Numbered from the stretch's first letter, positions 27,276 to 36,445 are shown. The stretch: 64,000 nt of DNA from Ensifer adhaerens (GCA_900215285.1 OCMG01000004.1:2774001-2838000); one strand, 5' to 3'. Notes: generated by a model not told the origin, from the letters alone. Numbers and translations: made by a program.

Positions 27276-28052
27276 TCAAGCTTGGGATGGAGTTACGGCC
27301 TTTGCGCCTGCCTTCATCATGGCCTCCAGCAAATCGAGCCGGGGCTCGACGGGAGCCGGATAGACGTCGCGGCCGTGGCTCAAGCCCAGCGCCAGGAATG
27401 TTTCGACGAGTTTGTACGTTAGCGGGCCGGGGTTGACCACCGGAACGGGCAGATTGGCCGCGAGATATTCACCGGCCTGATGCATGGTTGTAGAACCAAG
27501 GCAGATGACATCGGCACCGTCTTCCTCGATGCAGCGCAGAGCCACCTCCCGCATCCTGGGGAAAACCTTGTCCTCCTTGCCTCCGAGCAGGTTGGAAAAG
27601 TCCGGCGGCTGATCGAAGCTGCGCACCGAAGCACATTGGCGCTCGAAACCATACTCCCGGATCGCCTTGCGATAGCGCGGCAGGGCCGGCTCCCATTGGG
27701 CGAGAACGGAGAACCTTGCGCCCAGCGTCAGGGCATAGAGCATTGAGGCCTTGCCGGCGCCGACCACCGGAATGGAAAGAACCGAACGCAGCATCGACAT
27801 GCCGCTATCCGACATCGTGTCGATGCAGACCGCATCGAATCCATCCGCTTGCGCGCGGCAGCCCGCCTCGAAAATTGCGAGATCCATCAGGCCCCAGTCA
27901 TGCGGCGACACGAAGGAGGTCGGGCCGCAGGTTACGGGACGATAGACGAGTTCCCAATCCTCGGGCAGCGGCACGTAGCGCGATTGCGCCTGACGATTGC
28001 GAACGCCTTCCTCATCGAGTGCGAAAGGAACGATCACCAGAATGCGTGTCAT
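27276..28052 (-). CDS. Asp/Glu/hydantoin racemase superfamily protein A
   Basis: Cytoplasmic protein of 258 residues with the superfamily two-domain fold. At the positions where racemases carry catalytic cysteines it has Thr79 (CIDTMSDSG) and Ser187 (ICLGSTTMH); in hydantoin racemases these motifs read ACFGDPG and LGCAG. Racemisation by the two-cysteine mechanism is therefore unlikely; an isomerase, decarboxylase-like or other role fits better (inference). Its ATG overlaps the stop of the paralogue upstream by 4 bp, so the two are translationally coupled and may form a heteromer. Last gene of the operon. Confidence 0.8.
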   Translation of the reverse strand: MTRILVIVPFALDEEGVRNRQAQSRYVPLPEDWELVYRPVTCGPTSFVSPHDWGLMDLAIFEAGCRAQADGFDAVCIDTMSDSGMSMLRSVLSIPVVGAGKASMLYALTLGARFSVLAQWEPALPRYRKAIREYGFERQCASVRSFDQPPDFSNLLGGKEDKVFPRMREVALRCIEEDGADVICLGSTTMHQAGEYLAANLPVPVVNPGPLTYKLVETFLALGLSHGRDVYPAPVEPRLDLLEAMMKAGAKAVTPSQA

Positions 28053-28822
28053 CGTGTTTCCTCCAGAAGTGCAGCGCCTGCGGCACCGATGGCGCGGATC
28101 ATGTCATGCTTGGGCTCGAGCGGGACAGGCCAGGTCGTCTTGCTGTGCGTGAGGTTCAGATCGAGAGCGATGGAGGCCAGCTGGTAAGTCAGCGGGCCGG
28201 GATTGATCACCGGAACACCGATGCGCTGCGAAAGCCAGGCATGGGCCTCATGCATCGTCGTGGAACCGAGAATGAGAACATCGGCGCCATCTTCCTCGAC
28301 GCAGGCGCGCGCTGCATCGAGAAGCAGTGGGAAAACTTCGTCCTCCTTGCCCGAAAGCAGGCTCTTGTTGTCAGGCGTGACGCCGAGCGAGCGCATCGAG
28401 GCACATTTGTGCTGCATGCCCAATTCGCCGAGCGTCTTGGTGTAGAGCATCTTCCAGCGATCCCACATCATGAGGATCGAAAACTTCTCGCCGAGCATCT
28501 GCGCGACGAGCATGGAGTGCCGACCCGGCGCGATGACCGGGATCTTCAGCATGGAGCGCAGCATCGACATGCCGCTATCCGACATCGTGTCGATGCAGAT
28601 CGCGTCAAAGCCTTGCGCCTCCGCGTCGAGGCCTGCATCGAGGACGGAGAAATCCGCCAGCGCCATGTCGTGCTGGCTGGAATAGTTCTTCGGCCCGACC
28701 CGCACCGGGCGGTATTCGAACGCAATCCCCGGACCGAGCCTGACGGCCTTCATCTGGGCTTCGCGACGCGCGAGATCCTCCTTGCCCATCGGGAACGGGA
28801 CAATGACCATGACTTTCTTCAT
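28049..28822 (-). CDS. Asp/Glu/hydantoin racemase superfamily protein B
   Basis: Paralogue of the next gene, 257 residues, sharing long blocks such as CIDTMSDSGMSMLRS and GGKEDxVFP/SGKEDEVFP. The same replacements of both catalytic cysteines (Thr and Ser) are present. ATG 28822 is chosen because AGGAG lies 6 nt upstream; ATG 28825 is adjacent. It follows the flavoprotein by 40 bp. Within the operon it could act on the stereochemistry or cis/trans geometry of a dicarboxylate, as maleate isomerases of this superfamily do, but those also use cysteine. Confidence 0.8.
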   Translation of the reverse strand: MKKVMVIVPFPMGKEDLARREAQMKAVRLGPGIAFEYRPVRVGPKNYSSQHDMALADFSVLDAGLDAEAQGFDAICIDTMSDSGMSMLRSMLKIPVIAPGRHSMLVAQMLGEKFSILMMWDRWKMLYTKTLGELGMQHKCASMRSLGVTPDNKSLLSGKEDEVFPLLLDAARACVEEDGADVLILGSTTMHEAHAWLSQRIGVPVINPGPLTYQLASIALDLNLTHSKTTWPVPLEPKHDMIRAIGAAGAALLEETR

Positions 28823-28862
28823 CATTTGCTCCTGCGGATGTCCTGACGGATGAAGCTGGACT

Positions 28863-30263
28863 CTACTTTTCTGCGGCAATCCGGGCCGCGCTCAGACCGG
28901 CGAGTCGGCCGAATGTGGTCGCGGTCAGAAGCCCGTTGCCTGAGAGGTAGCCGTAGTTGGAGTCGCCCGAAACCCCGCGCGCCGCGCCGCCGCCGGCCAG
29001 AAGATTGGGCAGTGGCGATCCGTCCTCACGCAGGACTCTCGCCTCCGCATCGATGATCAAGCCGCCCTGCGTGTGGAAAAGCGCGCCATTGACCTTCACT
29101 GCATAGTAGGGCGGACGCAGAACGTCCTCAAACCCGAAGCGCCGCCCGAAACGGTCGGTAGCGCGGGCCTGGGTAGCTTTTTCGATCTCGGCGAATTCGG
29201 CTTGAAGACGGTGGAGCGGGAGCCCGGTCAGCAATGCCAGCTCCTCGAGGCTTCCGGCTTTCTTGACCGCGCCGAGTTTGCTGATCTCGCGGAAATCGTG
29301 AAAGCCCATGGCTTCGGCATGACCGGCCTCGCCGAAGATGTCCCAGGCCACATGGCCGGGCTGCGCCGCGACCTCCGCACCGTGTTCGGAATAGCCGCGC
29401 ATCTCGTTGGAAAAGCGTTGGCCCTCGCTGTTGATCAGAATGCCACCCTTGGTAATGACGGCCCAGGTCAGGGGAAGCGAATGCGGGTGCGCCACCGAGC
29501 CGTGGCCCTGATAGGCGCCCATGTCGGCGACGCCTGCCCCAAGTTCGAGACCCCATTTGACCGCATCGCCCGTGTTTGAAAGATGCCCGCAGCATTCCGC
29601 GTCGGCGATCTCGGGAATGTAACGCCGCACCATGTCGGGGTCGCCGGCAAAGCCGCAGCATGCAAGCACCAGCGCCCGGCATCCCAACACCTCGGCTGCT
29701 CCGTCCGGCCGCCTGAAACGGACACCCCGGATACGTCCGGTTTCGTCGGCAAACAGGTCTTCAACCGATGCGCCCGTCACAAGATCGATGCCGGCATTGG
29801 AAACGGCCGCGAGCAGCGACTGCGCGAGATCGGCCCCGGTCCGGCTTTTCGGCCCATGCATGCGCAGGCGCGAATGGCCGGGATAGAGAAAGCCGGTCAC
29901 CAGTTCCAGTTCGACGCCGTGCCGGTCCATCAGCCAGTCGATCATCGGCCCCGCGGCGCGGGCGACGGCGAGCGCCTGATCGTAAGGTGTGTGATCATGT
30001 GTCTTGGCGACAAGATCGGCTGCGAACAGGTCTGGACTGTCCTCGATCCCCGCCTCCTTCTGCAGGCGGGTCCCGGGTGCGGGAATGAGACCGGCAGATA
30101 GCGAGGTCGAGCCTTGCGGATTTTCATCCCGCTCCAGCACGATGACCTCCTGCCCCTCGTCGTGGGCGGCCAGCGCCGCCACCAGACCGCAGGCTCCTGC
30201 GCCGACAATGACGACCGGGATTTCATATTCGAATTCGATGCCTTCAGCGCTCAAGACGGGCAT
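28863..30263 (-). CDS. FAD-dependent oxidoreductase, fumarate reductase/tricarballylate dehydrogenase-like
   Basis: Soluble flavoprotein of 466 residues. Seen: the dinucleotide-binding motif VVIVGAGACGLVAALAAHDEG near 17-37, ERDENPQGSTSLSAG (FAD pyrophosphate contact), ALVLACCGFAGD near 200-211, and the C-terminal LPNLLAGGGAARGVSGD with YLSGNGLLTA. The family dehydrogenates or reduces alpha,beta bonds of dicarboxylates or ketosteroids. No signal peptide or haem motif is present, so a cytoplasmic dehydrogenase acting on a saturated dicarboxylate fits the operon. ATG 30263 has GGAGG at 8 nt. Confidence 0.85.
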   Translation of the reverse strand: MPVLSAEGIEFEYEIPVVIVGAGACGLVAALAAHDEGQEVIVLERDENPQGSTSLSAGLIPAPGTRLQKEAGIEDSPDLFAADLVAKTHDHTPYDQALAVARAAGPMIDWLMDRHGVELELVTGFLYPGHSRLRMHGPKSRTGADLAQSLLAAVSNAGIDLVTGASVEDLFADETGRIRGVRFRRPDGAAEVLGCRALVLACCGFAGDPDMVRRYIPEIADAECCGHLSNTGDAVKWGLELGAGVADMGAYQGHGSVAHPHSLPLTWAVITKGGILINSEGQRFSNEMRGYSEHGAEVAAQPGHVAWDIFGEAGHAEAMGFHDFREISKLGAVKKAGSLEELALLTGLPLHRLQAEFAEIEKATQARATDRFGRRFGFEDVLRPPYYAVKVNGALFHTQGGLIIDAEARVLREDGSPLPNLLAGGGAARGVSGDSNYGYLSGNGLLTATTFGRLAGLSAARIAAEK

Positions 30264-30287
30264 GATCGCAGCCTCCCCTAATGGTGT

Positions 30288-31181
30288 TCAATAATCCGTG
30301 CGGCTTGTTTCCGGGGTCCCGTAACGGGCTTCCAGTTCCTGAATTTCGCTCATGCGGGCGGTGTCGAAGAACTGCTTGAAGGTCATGACCTTCGGTGCAA
30401 TGGAGGCGATCGATTCCTCTTTTTTCATGACCTCCAGCGTCTGCCTCGCCGCCTCGCAGGCTGAAAGAAGCAGCCAGTTGGGGTAGATGATCAGCTTGAA
30501 GCCGAGCTGCTCGATCTCTGTGCGCGAGAGGAAAGGTGTCTTGCCCGAGGTGGCCATGTTGTAGAGCAACGGAATGCCGGGGAAACGGGGCGCGATATGC
30601 GGCAGATCGTCCGGACCCGGGCTTTCGATGAAGATGACGTCGGCGCCGGCCTCGCGATACGTTTCGGCACGGTCGAAGGCCGCGTTCCGCCCCTGCAGCG
30701 CCAGGCAATCGGTGCGCGCGATCACGACGAAATCCTGATCGACCCGGGCATCAACGGCGGCCTTGACCTTCGCCACCATGTCTTCGGCTGAAATCACCTG
30801 CTTGCCGGCGAGATGGCCGCAGCGCTTGGGCAGGACCTGATCCTCCAGATGGATCGCCGCAACACCGCCCCGCTCGTAAAGCTGGATCGCGCGGCGCACG
30901 TTGAGAGGCCCGCCAAAGCCGTTATCCGCATCCGCAATCAGCGGGACATCCGAGGCATCGGCGATCCGGGTTGCGTTGTCGACCATCTCCGTCATGGTCA
31001 AAAGCCCGACATCCGGATAGCCGAGACGCGTGACGGACGTACCCGCTCCGGTCATGTACATGGCTTCGAAACCGGCCTCCGCGACGAGGCGCGCATACAT
31101 GGCATCAACCACCCCCGGGGCCATGACTGCCCGTTCCCCGGCGAGAGCTCGCCGGAGGCGCTGTGTACGTGTAAGGGACAT
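30288..31181 (-). CDS. isocitrate lyase/PEP mutase superfamily lyase
   Basis: Cytoplasmic carbon-carbon lyase of 297 residues. Seen: APGVVDAMYARLVAEAGFEA at 21-40, the Mg2+ Asp pair in ADADNGFGG near 83-91, and the catalytic loop DQVLPKRCGH with KRCGH at 119-123. The family includes methylisocitrate lyase, 2,3-dimethylmalate lyase and oxaloacetate decarboxylase. There are no methylcitrate-cycle partners nearby, whereas LeuC/LeuD-like hydratase genes are in the same operon, as with dimethylmaleate hydratase and dimethylmalate lyase in nicotinate fermentation. A lyase giving pyruvate (or glyoxylate) plus an acid is the best inference. Confidence 0.87.
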   Translation of the reverse strand: MSLTRTQRLRRALAGERAVMAPGVVDAMYARLVAEAGFEAMYMTGAGTSVTRLGYPDVGLLTMTEMVDNATRIADASDVPLIADADNGFGGPLNVRRAIQLYERGGVAAIHLEDQVLPKRCGHLAGKQVISAEDMVAKVKAAVDARVDQDFVVIARTDCLALQGRNAAFDRAETYREAGADVIFIESPGPDDLPHIAPRFPGIPLLYNMATSGKTPFLSRTEIEQLGFKLIIYPNWLLLSACEAARQTLEVMKKEESIASIAPKVMTFKQFFDTARMSEIQELEARYGTPETSRTDY

Positions 31182-31223
31182 GAGTGTCTTCTCCTGTTGT
31201 ATCCGAATGCGCCGGCGGGCTCC

Positions 31224-31925
31224 TCACATGCCGAGATAGGCCTGGCGCAACTGCTTATCCGAGATGAGATCGGCGGCAGCACCTTCCATGACGAAGCGGC
31301 CCTGTTCGATGACATAGGCGCGACCCGCAACGGCAAGCGATTGCATGACGTTCTGCTCGACAAGCAGAATGGCCACGCCCTCCGCATTGATCTTCGTGAT
31401 CAGGTTGAACATCTCCTCGACCATGATCGGCGACAGGCCGAGCGACGGTTCATCAAGGATCAGAAGCTCCGGTTCCGACATAAGCCCGCGCCCGATGGCG
31501 AGCATCTGCTGCTCGCCGCCTGACAGGGTACCGGCCGACTGGTTCAACCGCTGGCGAAGTTTCGGGAAGATCGCGCAGATCCGTTCGAAATTGTGCTTGC
31601 GGTTTGCGCCGGCGCGGCGGAACGCCCCGAGCGACAGATTTTCCGCAACACTGAGATTGGGAAAAATCTTGCGCCCTTCCGGCACATGGGCGATGCCCAA
31701 TGCGACAATGTCGGCGGGCCTCTTGCCAGTCAGCGGCACACCCTTGAAGGTCAGCGTTCCGGCATTCGGCCGTATGAAGCCGGAGATGACATTGTTGAGC
31801 GTGGTTTTTCCCACACCGTTGGATCCGAGCAGGGCGACGATCTCGCCCGCCTTGATCGACATGTCGACGCCCTGCAGCACCGTCATGGAACCATATCCGG
31901 CGCGGACACCTGAAATCTCAAGCAT
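31224..31925 (-). CDS. livF: branched-chain-type ABC transporter ATPase (LivF-like)
   Basis: ATP-binding subunit of 233 residues: Walker A GSNGVGKTT near 36-44, signature LSGGEQQMLAIGRGL, Walker B LLILDEPSLGLSP, and the family-specific LVEQNVMQSLAVAGRAYVIEQG. ATG 31925 overlaps the preceding ATPase gene by 8 bp. It belongs to the five-subunit hydrophobic-amino-acid-type importer embedded in the catabolic operon; the substrate is therefore more likely a pathway acid or amide than leucine. Confidence 0.92.
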   Translation of the reverse strand: MLEISGVRAGYGSMTVLQGVDMSIKAGEIVALLGSNGVGKTTLNNVISGFIRPNAGTLTFKGVPLTGKRPADIVALGIAHVPEGRKIFPNLSVAENLSLGAFRRAGANRKHNFERICAIFPKLRQRLNQSAGTLSGGEQQMLAIGRGLMSEPELLILDEPSLGLSPIMVEEMFNLITKINAEGVAILLVEQNVMQSLAVAGRAYVIEQGRFVMEGAAADLISDKQLRQAYLGM

Positions 31926-32658
31926 GATCGTCCTCCTGCAGGCGCTGGGCCGCTCCATGGCCGAGATAGGCCTCCACGACAGCCGGGTCGCGCACCAGAT
32001 CCCGTGGCGTGCCATGGGCGATCATGACCCCCTGATTGAGAACGTACGCAGTTTCAGCAAGGCTCATGACAGCCTGCATCACATGCTCGATCATCAGGAA
32101 GGTGTGGCCCTCGTCGCGGATCTGCCGGATAATGCCGACGATCTCGTTGATTTCGGTAGGAATGAGCCCGGCCATGACTTCATCGAGCAACAGGAGCTTT
32201 GCGCCGGTTGCCAGCGCGCGCGCCAGTTCAAGCCGCTTGCGCCCCGCAATGGTCAGCGCCGAGGCCGGCCGGTCGAGAAGTGTACCCATGCCGAGCCGCT
32301 TGCCGACATCGCGGGCGACGGCCATGGCTTCCTTGCGTTCGTGATGGTGGAGATAGGCTCCCACCGCAATGTTTTCCTCGACCGTCAGGCCGGCAAACGG
32401 TTGCACGATCTGGAATGTCCGGATCATGCCGAGAGTGCAGATTCGGTGGGGCGCCAGACCGGTAATGTCCTTGCCCCTCAGCCGCACGGAGCCACTGTCG
32501 GGCTTGGTGAAACCGGCAATCATGGTGAAGCAGGTTGTCTTGCCGGCCCCGTTCGGTCCAAGCAGCCCGACAATCGAGCCTTCCGGAACTTGAAGCGTTG
32601 CGTTGGACACCGCCTTCAATCCGCCGAAGCTTTTCGACAGGTTTTCGACCTCAAGCAT
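31918..32658 (-). CDS. livG: branched-chain-type ABC transporter ATPase (LivG-like)
   Basis: ATP-binding subunit of 246 residues: LSKSFGGLKAVSNATL, Walker A GPNGAGKTT near 36-44, signature LTIAGRKRLELARAL, Walker B LLLLDEVMAGLIPTEI, and MIEHVMQAVMSLAETAYVLNQG. Like many LivG proteins the signature lacks the strict LSGGQ. ATG 32658 overlaps the LivM-like gene by 8 bp, giving translational coupling. Partner of the LivF-like ATPase in the same importer. Confidence 0.92.
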   Translation of the reverse strand: MLEVENLSKSFGGLKAVSNATLQVPEGSIVGLLGPNGAGKTTCFTMIAGFTKPDSGSVRLRGKDITGLAPHRICTLGMIRTFQIVQPFAGLTVEENIAVGAYLHHHERKEAMAVARDVGKRLGMGTLLDRPASALTIAGRKRLELARALATGAKLLLLDEVMAGLIPTEINEIVGIIRQIRDEGHTFLMIEHVMQAVMSLAETAYVLNQGVMIAHGTPRDLVRDPAVVEAYLGHGAAQRLQEDDHA

Positions 32659-33631
32659 CCTTGCTCTCCTTCTTGGCAAAGGGCCCGATCCGGCCGGCCA
32701 GACCCACCAGACCGTTGGGCATGAAGCGCAGGGCGCAGATGAGGACGACCGCATAGAGGACGAAGTTGAGGCCCGGCGCGTTTGAGAGCAGGGTTTTCGC
32801 GCCTTCGCCGATCAGATGCAGGCCGAGCGTCCCGAGAACCGGCCCCCAGACCGTGCCGGCCCCGCCGATGATCGGGCCGATCAGGGCCTCGATCGATACA
32901 GAGGACCCGTAAGCGATGGAGCTATCGATGAAGAGCCAGAGTTGCAGGTAGAGCACGCCGGCGAGCCCCCCGAATGCGCCCGACACGGCCATCGCGAGAA
33001 CCTTGATCCTGTAGGTGTCGATGCCGAGTGCGCGCGCCGCATCCTCGTTTTCGCGCACCGCGACCAGATAAGCCCCGAACCGGGAATATTTAATCCATGC
33101 CGTCAACAGCATCACGAGAGCAACGATAGCCAGAAGGAAGGTATAAAGGACAGTGCGATCGGCGAACTGGATATTGCTGATGCCGGTGGCAAGTTTCAGC
33201 TGAAGACCACTGCCCCCGCCCGTGAAGTCGAACGAGGCGGCGCAGATGCGGAAAACCTCGGCGAAGGCAAGGGTGACGAGGGCAAAGTAAGATCCCTTGA
33301 CGCCATAGCGGAAGGCAAGCGCGCCGATGAACCCGCCGACCGCAGCGGCCATTGCGATGCCTGCAAGCAGCGCCACCCAGGCGTTCACGCCATAGGTGAC
33401 CTGCAGGATCGCCGATGTATAGGCACCAGTGCCGTAGAGCACGGCATGGCCGAAAGACGAAAGGCCGCCAAAACCGCCCGTCACGTTCCAGGACAGCGCC
33501 AGAACCGCGACAATCAGCGCGTTGATGGTGAAGCCCATCCAGACAGGCGAGGATACGAAATAGACACCCAGGAGATAGGCGACGGCGACCAGGATGAGGA
33601 CCACCTGACCGGTTGAATTCAGTTTCATCAT
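32651..33631 (-). CDS. livM: branched-chain-type ABC transporter permease (LivM-like)
   Basis: Inner-membrane permease of 326 residues with about nine hydrophobic segments. Seen: ALSWNVTGGFGGLSSFGHAVLYGTGAY near 45-71, the EAA-like loop SRFGAYLVAVRENEDAARALGID near 188-210, and GGAGTVWGPVLGTLGL near 270. Its first codons overlap the LivH-like gene by 4 bp. The C-terminal sequence is short and charged (KKESKDA). Confidence 0.92.
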   Translation of the reverse strand: MMKLNSTGQVVLILVAVAYLLGVYFVSSPVWMGFTINALIVAVLALSWNVTGGFGGLSSFGHAVLYGTGAYTSAILQVTYGVNAWVALLAGIAMAAAVGGFIGALAFRYGVKGSYFALVTLAFAEVFRICAASFDFTGGGSGLQLKLATGISNIQFADRTVLYTFLLAIVALVMLLTAWIKYSRFGAYLVAVRENEDAARALGIDTYRIKVLAMAVSGAFGGLAGVLYLQLWLFIDSSIAYGSSVSIEALIGPIIGGAGTVWGPVLGTLGLHLIGEGAKTLLSNAPGLNFVLYAVVLICALRFMPNGLVGLAGRIGPFAKKESKDA

Positions 33632-34494
33632 GGCGCCTTCCCCATAATGCCGGAAGGCTTGAGCAGAAGGATCAGAATGAAGGCGATGAAAATGCCGATC
33701 TGTCCGAGACTGTCGCCAAGAAAAAGTCCGCAGAGCGACTCGATGACGCCCAACAGCAGGCCGGCGACCAGGGCGCCGACAAGGCTGCCCATGCCGCCGA
33801 GAACGACCGTGGTGAAGGCGACGAGCACGAATGTGTAGCCCACCTGCGGCGTGACGTAGAAGGTCGGCAGCAGCAGGCAGGCGGCAAGCGCCACGCAGGC
33901 CGTGCCGATGCCGAAACAGATCGCGTAAGTGTGGTTCACGTCTATCCCCACCAGTTCAGCCCCGCGCTTCTCGATAGCGACCGCACGGATGGCCGATCCG
34001 GTGCGCGTCTTGGCCATGAACAGCCATAGTAGCGGCACCACGGCCAGCGCTCCAAAGAAGGCGATCACACGGCCAAAGGGGATGAAGGCGCCGAATAGCT
34101 CCACCGTGTCGTAAACATAGGGGATATCGATATTGCGCGTGTTCGACGTCCAGAAATACAGAGCCAGGTTTTCGATGATGATCGACACCGCCAGCGTGAT
34201 GAGAAGGACATTCTGCTCCGAACCGCTGCTCATCGGCCCGATGAGGCCGCGCTGAAGTGCATAGCCCAGCGCAAAGAAGACCGGCAGGACGATCGGTATG
34301 GCGAGATACGGATCGATACCCAGATAGGTATTCAGGAAATACACGGCATAGAGCGCCAGCATGAGCAGGCTGCCATGGGCGAAATTGATGATGTGCAGAA
34401 CGCCGTAAATCAGAGTGAGGCCAAGCGCGACCAGCGCGTAAACCGCTCCCATCATCAGGCCGCTCATCACGGCCGGCAGGATCAGTGTCGACAT
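33628..34494 (-). CDS. livH: branched-chain-type ABC transporter permease (LivH-like)
   Basis: Inner-membrane permease of 288 residues with about eight hydrophobic segments. Seen: GLMMGAVYALVALGLTLIYGVLHIINFAHG near 12-41, the EAA-like loop TRTGSAIRAVAIEKRGAELVGIDVNHTY near 165-192, and VVLGGMGSLVGALVAGLLLGVIES. It follows the binding-protein gene after a strong intergenic hairpin (34518-34551). Confidence 0.93.
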   Translation of the reverse strand: MSTLILPAVMSGLMMGAVYALVALGLTLIYGVLHIINFAHGSLLMLALYAVYFLNTYLGIDPYLAIPIVLPVFFALGYALQRGLIGPMSSGSEQNVLLITLAVSIIIENLALYFWTSNTRNIDIPYVYDTVELFGAFIPFGRVIAFFGALAVVPLLWLFMAKTRTGSAIRAVAIEKRGAELVGIDVNHTYAICFGIGTACVALAACLLLPTFYVTPQVGYTFVLVAFTTVVLGGMGSLVGALVAGLLLGVIESLCGLFLGDSLGQIGIFIAFILILLLKPSGIMGKAP

Positions 34495-34517
34495 CCGGGA
34501 TGCCTTTTCTCGTCGCT

Positions 34518-34551
34518 CGGACGTTCCCGCCGACAGCGGCGGGAACGTCCG
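34518..34551 (-). terminator. 15-bp perfect hairpin between the binding-protein gene and livH
   Basis: A stem of 15 uninterrupted base pairs (CGGACGTTCCCGCCG) around a 4-nt loop (ACAG), 10 bp past the binding-protein stop on the minus strand. There is no following run of T, so it is more likely an mRNA-stabilising or partial-terminator element that keeps binding protein in excess over permease than a full stop to transcription. Confidence 0.6.
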
Positions 34552-34560
34552 ATCCGGGTT

Positions 34561-35778
34561 TCACTTCGAGGCGGGGATCGGGAACACGGCTTCAGCCGTC
34601 GCATATTCCTTCGGGAAGACGAGCTCGATGTTTTCGCCGCGAACCTGCGTGTTCACGGGCTGAGAGCCCGTATTGTCCCCGTTGACAAATTTCGTCGGAC
34701 CGTAAGGCATGATCGACTTGTCGAAGGTGGACGCCGCCAGCGCCTCGATCATCTTTTGGCGATCCGTCGAGGCGGCCCGCTCAAGCGCGTCGGCAATGAG
34801 CTGAATGCTGGCATAGGACACCATGATGTCGTAGGTGAGGTCGAGCTTGGCGTCTGCGACCGACTTCGCCAGGGCCTTGGATTCGTCCTTGGTCGGATCG
34901 TACCAATGGTTGCAGTCCATCACATACTGAGCGATCGCATTGTTTTCGCGCACGAACTTGATGTTGGATGCCGCGCCGCCCAGGATCGAATAGATCGCTT
35001 TCAATGCGACCCGCTGCTGCTGAATGGCCTTGGCCATCAGGGTATATTCGTTGAGGTAGTTCGACGGGATCAGAATGTCGGCCTTGGAAGCCTTGATGCG
35101 AAGCGCAATGTTGGAGAAGTCGCGCTGCGGCGTCGGGTGTGAAATCGTCTCCACGATCTCGATACCCTGTTTGGGCAGTTCGGTCGCAAGGATCTTGGCC
35201 ATGCCAGAGCCGAATGGACCATCCTCATGGACGATCGCCGCAGTCTTGACGGCGTGACCTGCAGCCTCGTTCAGCTTCTGCAGGTTGCCCAGCGCAACGC
35301 TCGTGCATTTGTTGATCCCGGGCGTGAAGCGGAATACGTTGGCGAGACCACGCGACACGATGGTTTCCGCGGTCCCGATCGAGACAACCTGAGCCAGATT
35401 GTATTTTGCAGCAGCCTGCGTGGATGCCAGACCCAGGGCAGAAGACGAGGAACCGGTGAATGCGCAAACGTCCTGCTGCGCCAGTGTATCGACGCCCGCT
35501 GCGGCGATTTCCGGCTTGCTCTGGGCATCGACGACGACGAGTTCGATCTTTGCGCCGCCCAGGCTCTTTATGCCACCCATGGCGTTGATCTTCTCGACCG
35601 CAAACTTGGCGCCTGCAGCACTCTGCGTGCCATTATAGGCGAGTGCGCCAGTCAAGGGCTCGAGAACGCCGACCTTCACGGTCGGCGTGGCGGCCCTGAG
35701 AATGCCGGGCATGGCCAGAGTGACGGCAGCGGCCCCGGATGCTTTCAGAAGCGTTCTGCGCTTGATTTCAAAATCCAT
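34561..35778 (-). CDS. periplasmic substrate-binding protein, branched-chain amino acid type
   Basis: Exported binding protein of 405 residues. The N-terminus KRRTLLKASGAAAVTLAMPGILRAA combines twin-arginine-like RR with a hydrophobic core and an AxA-type cleavage site, so Tat export is possible. The mature part starts with PTVKVGVLEPLTGALAYNG and has the type I periplasmic fold (GSSSSALGLASTQAAAKYNL, then TAAIVHEDGPFGSGMAKIL). It delivers the substrate to the LivHMGF-like complex. The ligand is unknown. Confidence 0.9.
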   Translation of the reverse strand: MDFEIKRRTLLKASGAAAVTLAMPGILRAATPTVKVGVLEPLTGALAYNGTQSAAGAKFAVEKINAMGGIKSLGGAKIELVVVDAQSKPEIAAAGVDTLAQQDVCAFTGSSSSALGLASTQAAAKYNLAQVVSIGTAETIVSRGLANVFRFTPGINKCTSVALGNLQKLNEAAGHAVKTAAIVHEDGPFGSGMAKILATELPKQGIEIVETISHPTPQRDFSNIALRIKASKADILIPSNYLNEYTLMAKAIQQQRVALKAIYSILGGAASNIKFVRENNAIAQYVMDCNHWYDPTKDESKALAKSVADAKLDLTYDIMVSYASIQLIADALERAASTDRQKMIEALAASTFDKSIMPYGPTKFVNGDNTGSQPVNTQVRGENIELVFPKEYATAEAVFPIPASK

Positions 35779-35830
35779 TTTTCATTCTCCCAGTTACAAG
35801 ACGGTCCAAAAGTGGTGGCCGGTTCGCCCG

Positions 35831-36445
35831 TCATCGATCCAGCCAGGCATGCGAGCCGATCCGTGCCTTTTCAAATGCTTCGATCTGCTCCAGATAGGTG
35901 AATGTCATCTCGATCTCATCGAGCCCGCGTAAGATGCAGTCGCGCGCAAAATCGTTCATGACGATGGGGTGCCGTCCGAGATCAGCCGGCAGGATGAGTT
36001 CGCTGGTCGCCAGATCGACCGTGACTTCCGCATCGGGAAACGCCGCCAGATACTGCGCCAGACGCTGACAATCGGCTTCCGGCAGACGCACCGGGACAAG
36101 ACCGTTCTTCAGCGCATTGTTGTAGAAGATGTCGCCGAAGCTGGGACCGATCAAAGCGCGGATCCCGTAATCGACAAGCGCATAGACCGCGCCCTCACGC
36201 GACGAACCGCAGCCGAAATTTTCCTCGACCAGAACAATCGTTGCCTTTTCCATCCCGGGCCGGTTCAACGGAAACGCGGGGTCAAGTTCGCCGGTCTCCA
36301 ACCTGCGGATGTCGTGGAAAAGAAACTGGCCGTAACCCTGCGCGCGGTCTGCCTTGATGAAGCGCCCCGGGATGATCTGGTCGGTGTCGCAATTCACGCC
36401 TGGAATGCTGACGACTCTGGAGGTTTCACATGTAAAAGCTTTCAT
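35831..36445 (-). CDS. LeuD-like small subunit of an aconitase-family hydratase
   Basis: Small (swivelling) subunit of 204 residues. Seen: GVNCDTDQIIPGRFI near 14-28, the EENFGCGSSREGAVYALVDYGI motif near 72-93 and IFYNNALKNGLVPVRL. Start ATG 36445 has GGAGG 7 nt upstream and is 14 bp after the LeuC-like stop. It pairs with the large subunit. Leucine synthesis would need leuA and leuB, which are not here; the operon setting suggests hydration of a maleate-type acid such as citraconate or dimethylmaleate. Confidence 0.88.
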   Translation of the reverse strand: MKAFTCETSRVVSIPGVNCDTDQIIPGRFIKADRAQGYGQFLFHDIRRLETGELDPAFPLNRPGMEKATIVLVEENFGCGSSREGAVYALVDYGIRALIGPSFGDIFYNNALKNGLVPVRLPEADCQRLAQYLAAFPDAEVTVDLATSELILPADLGRHPIVMNDFARDCILRGLDEIEMTFTYLEQIEAFEKARIGSHAWLDR

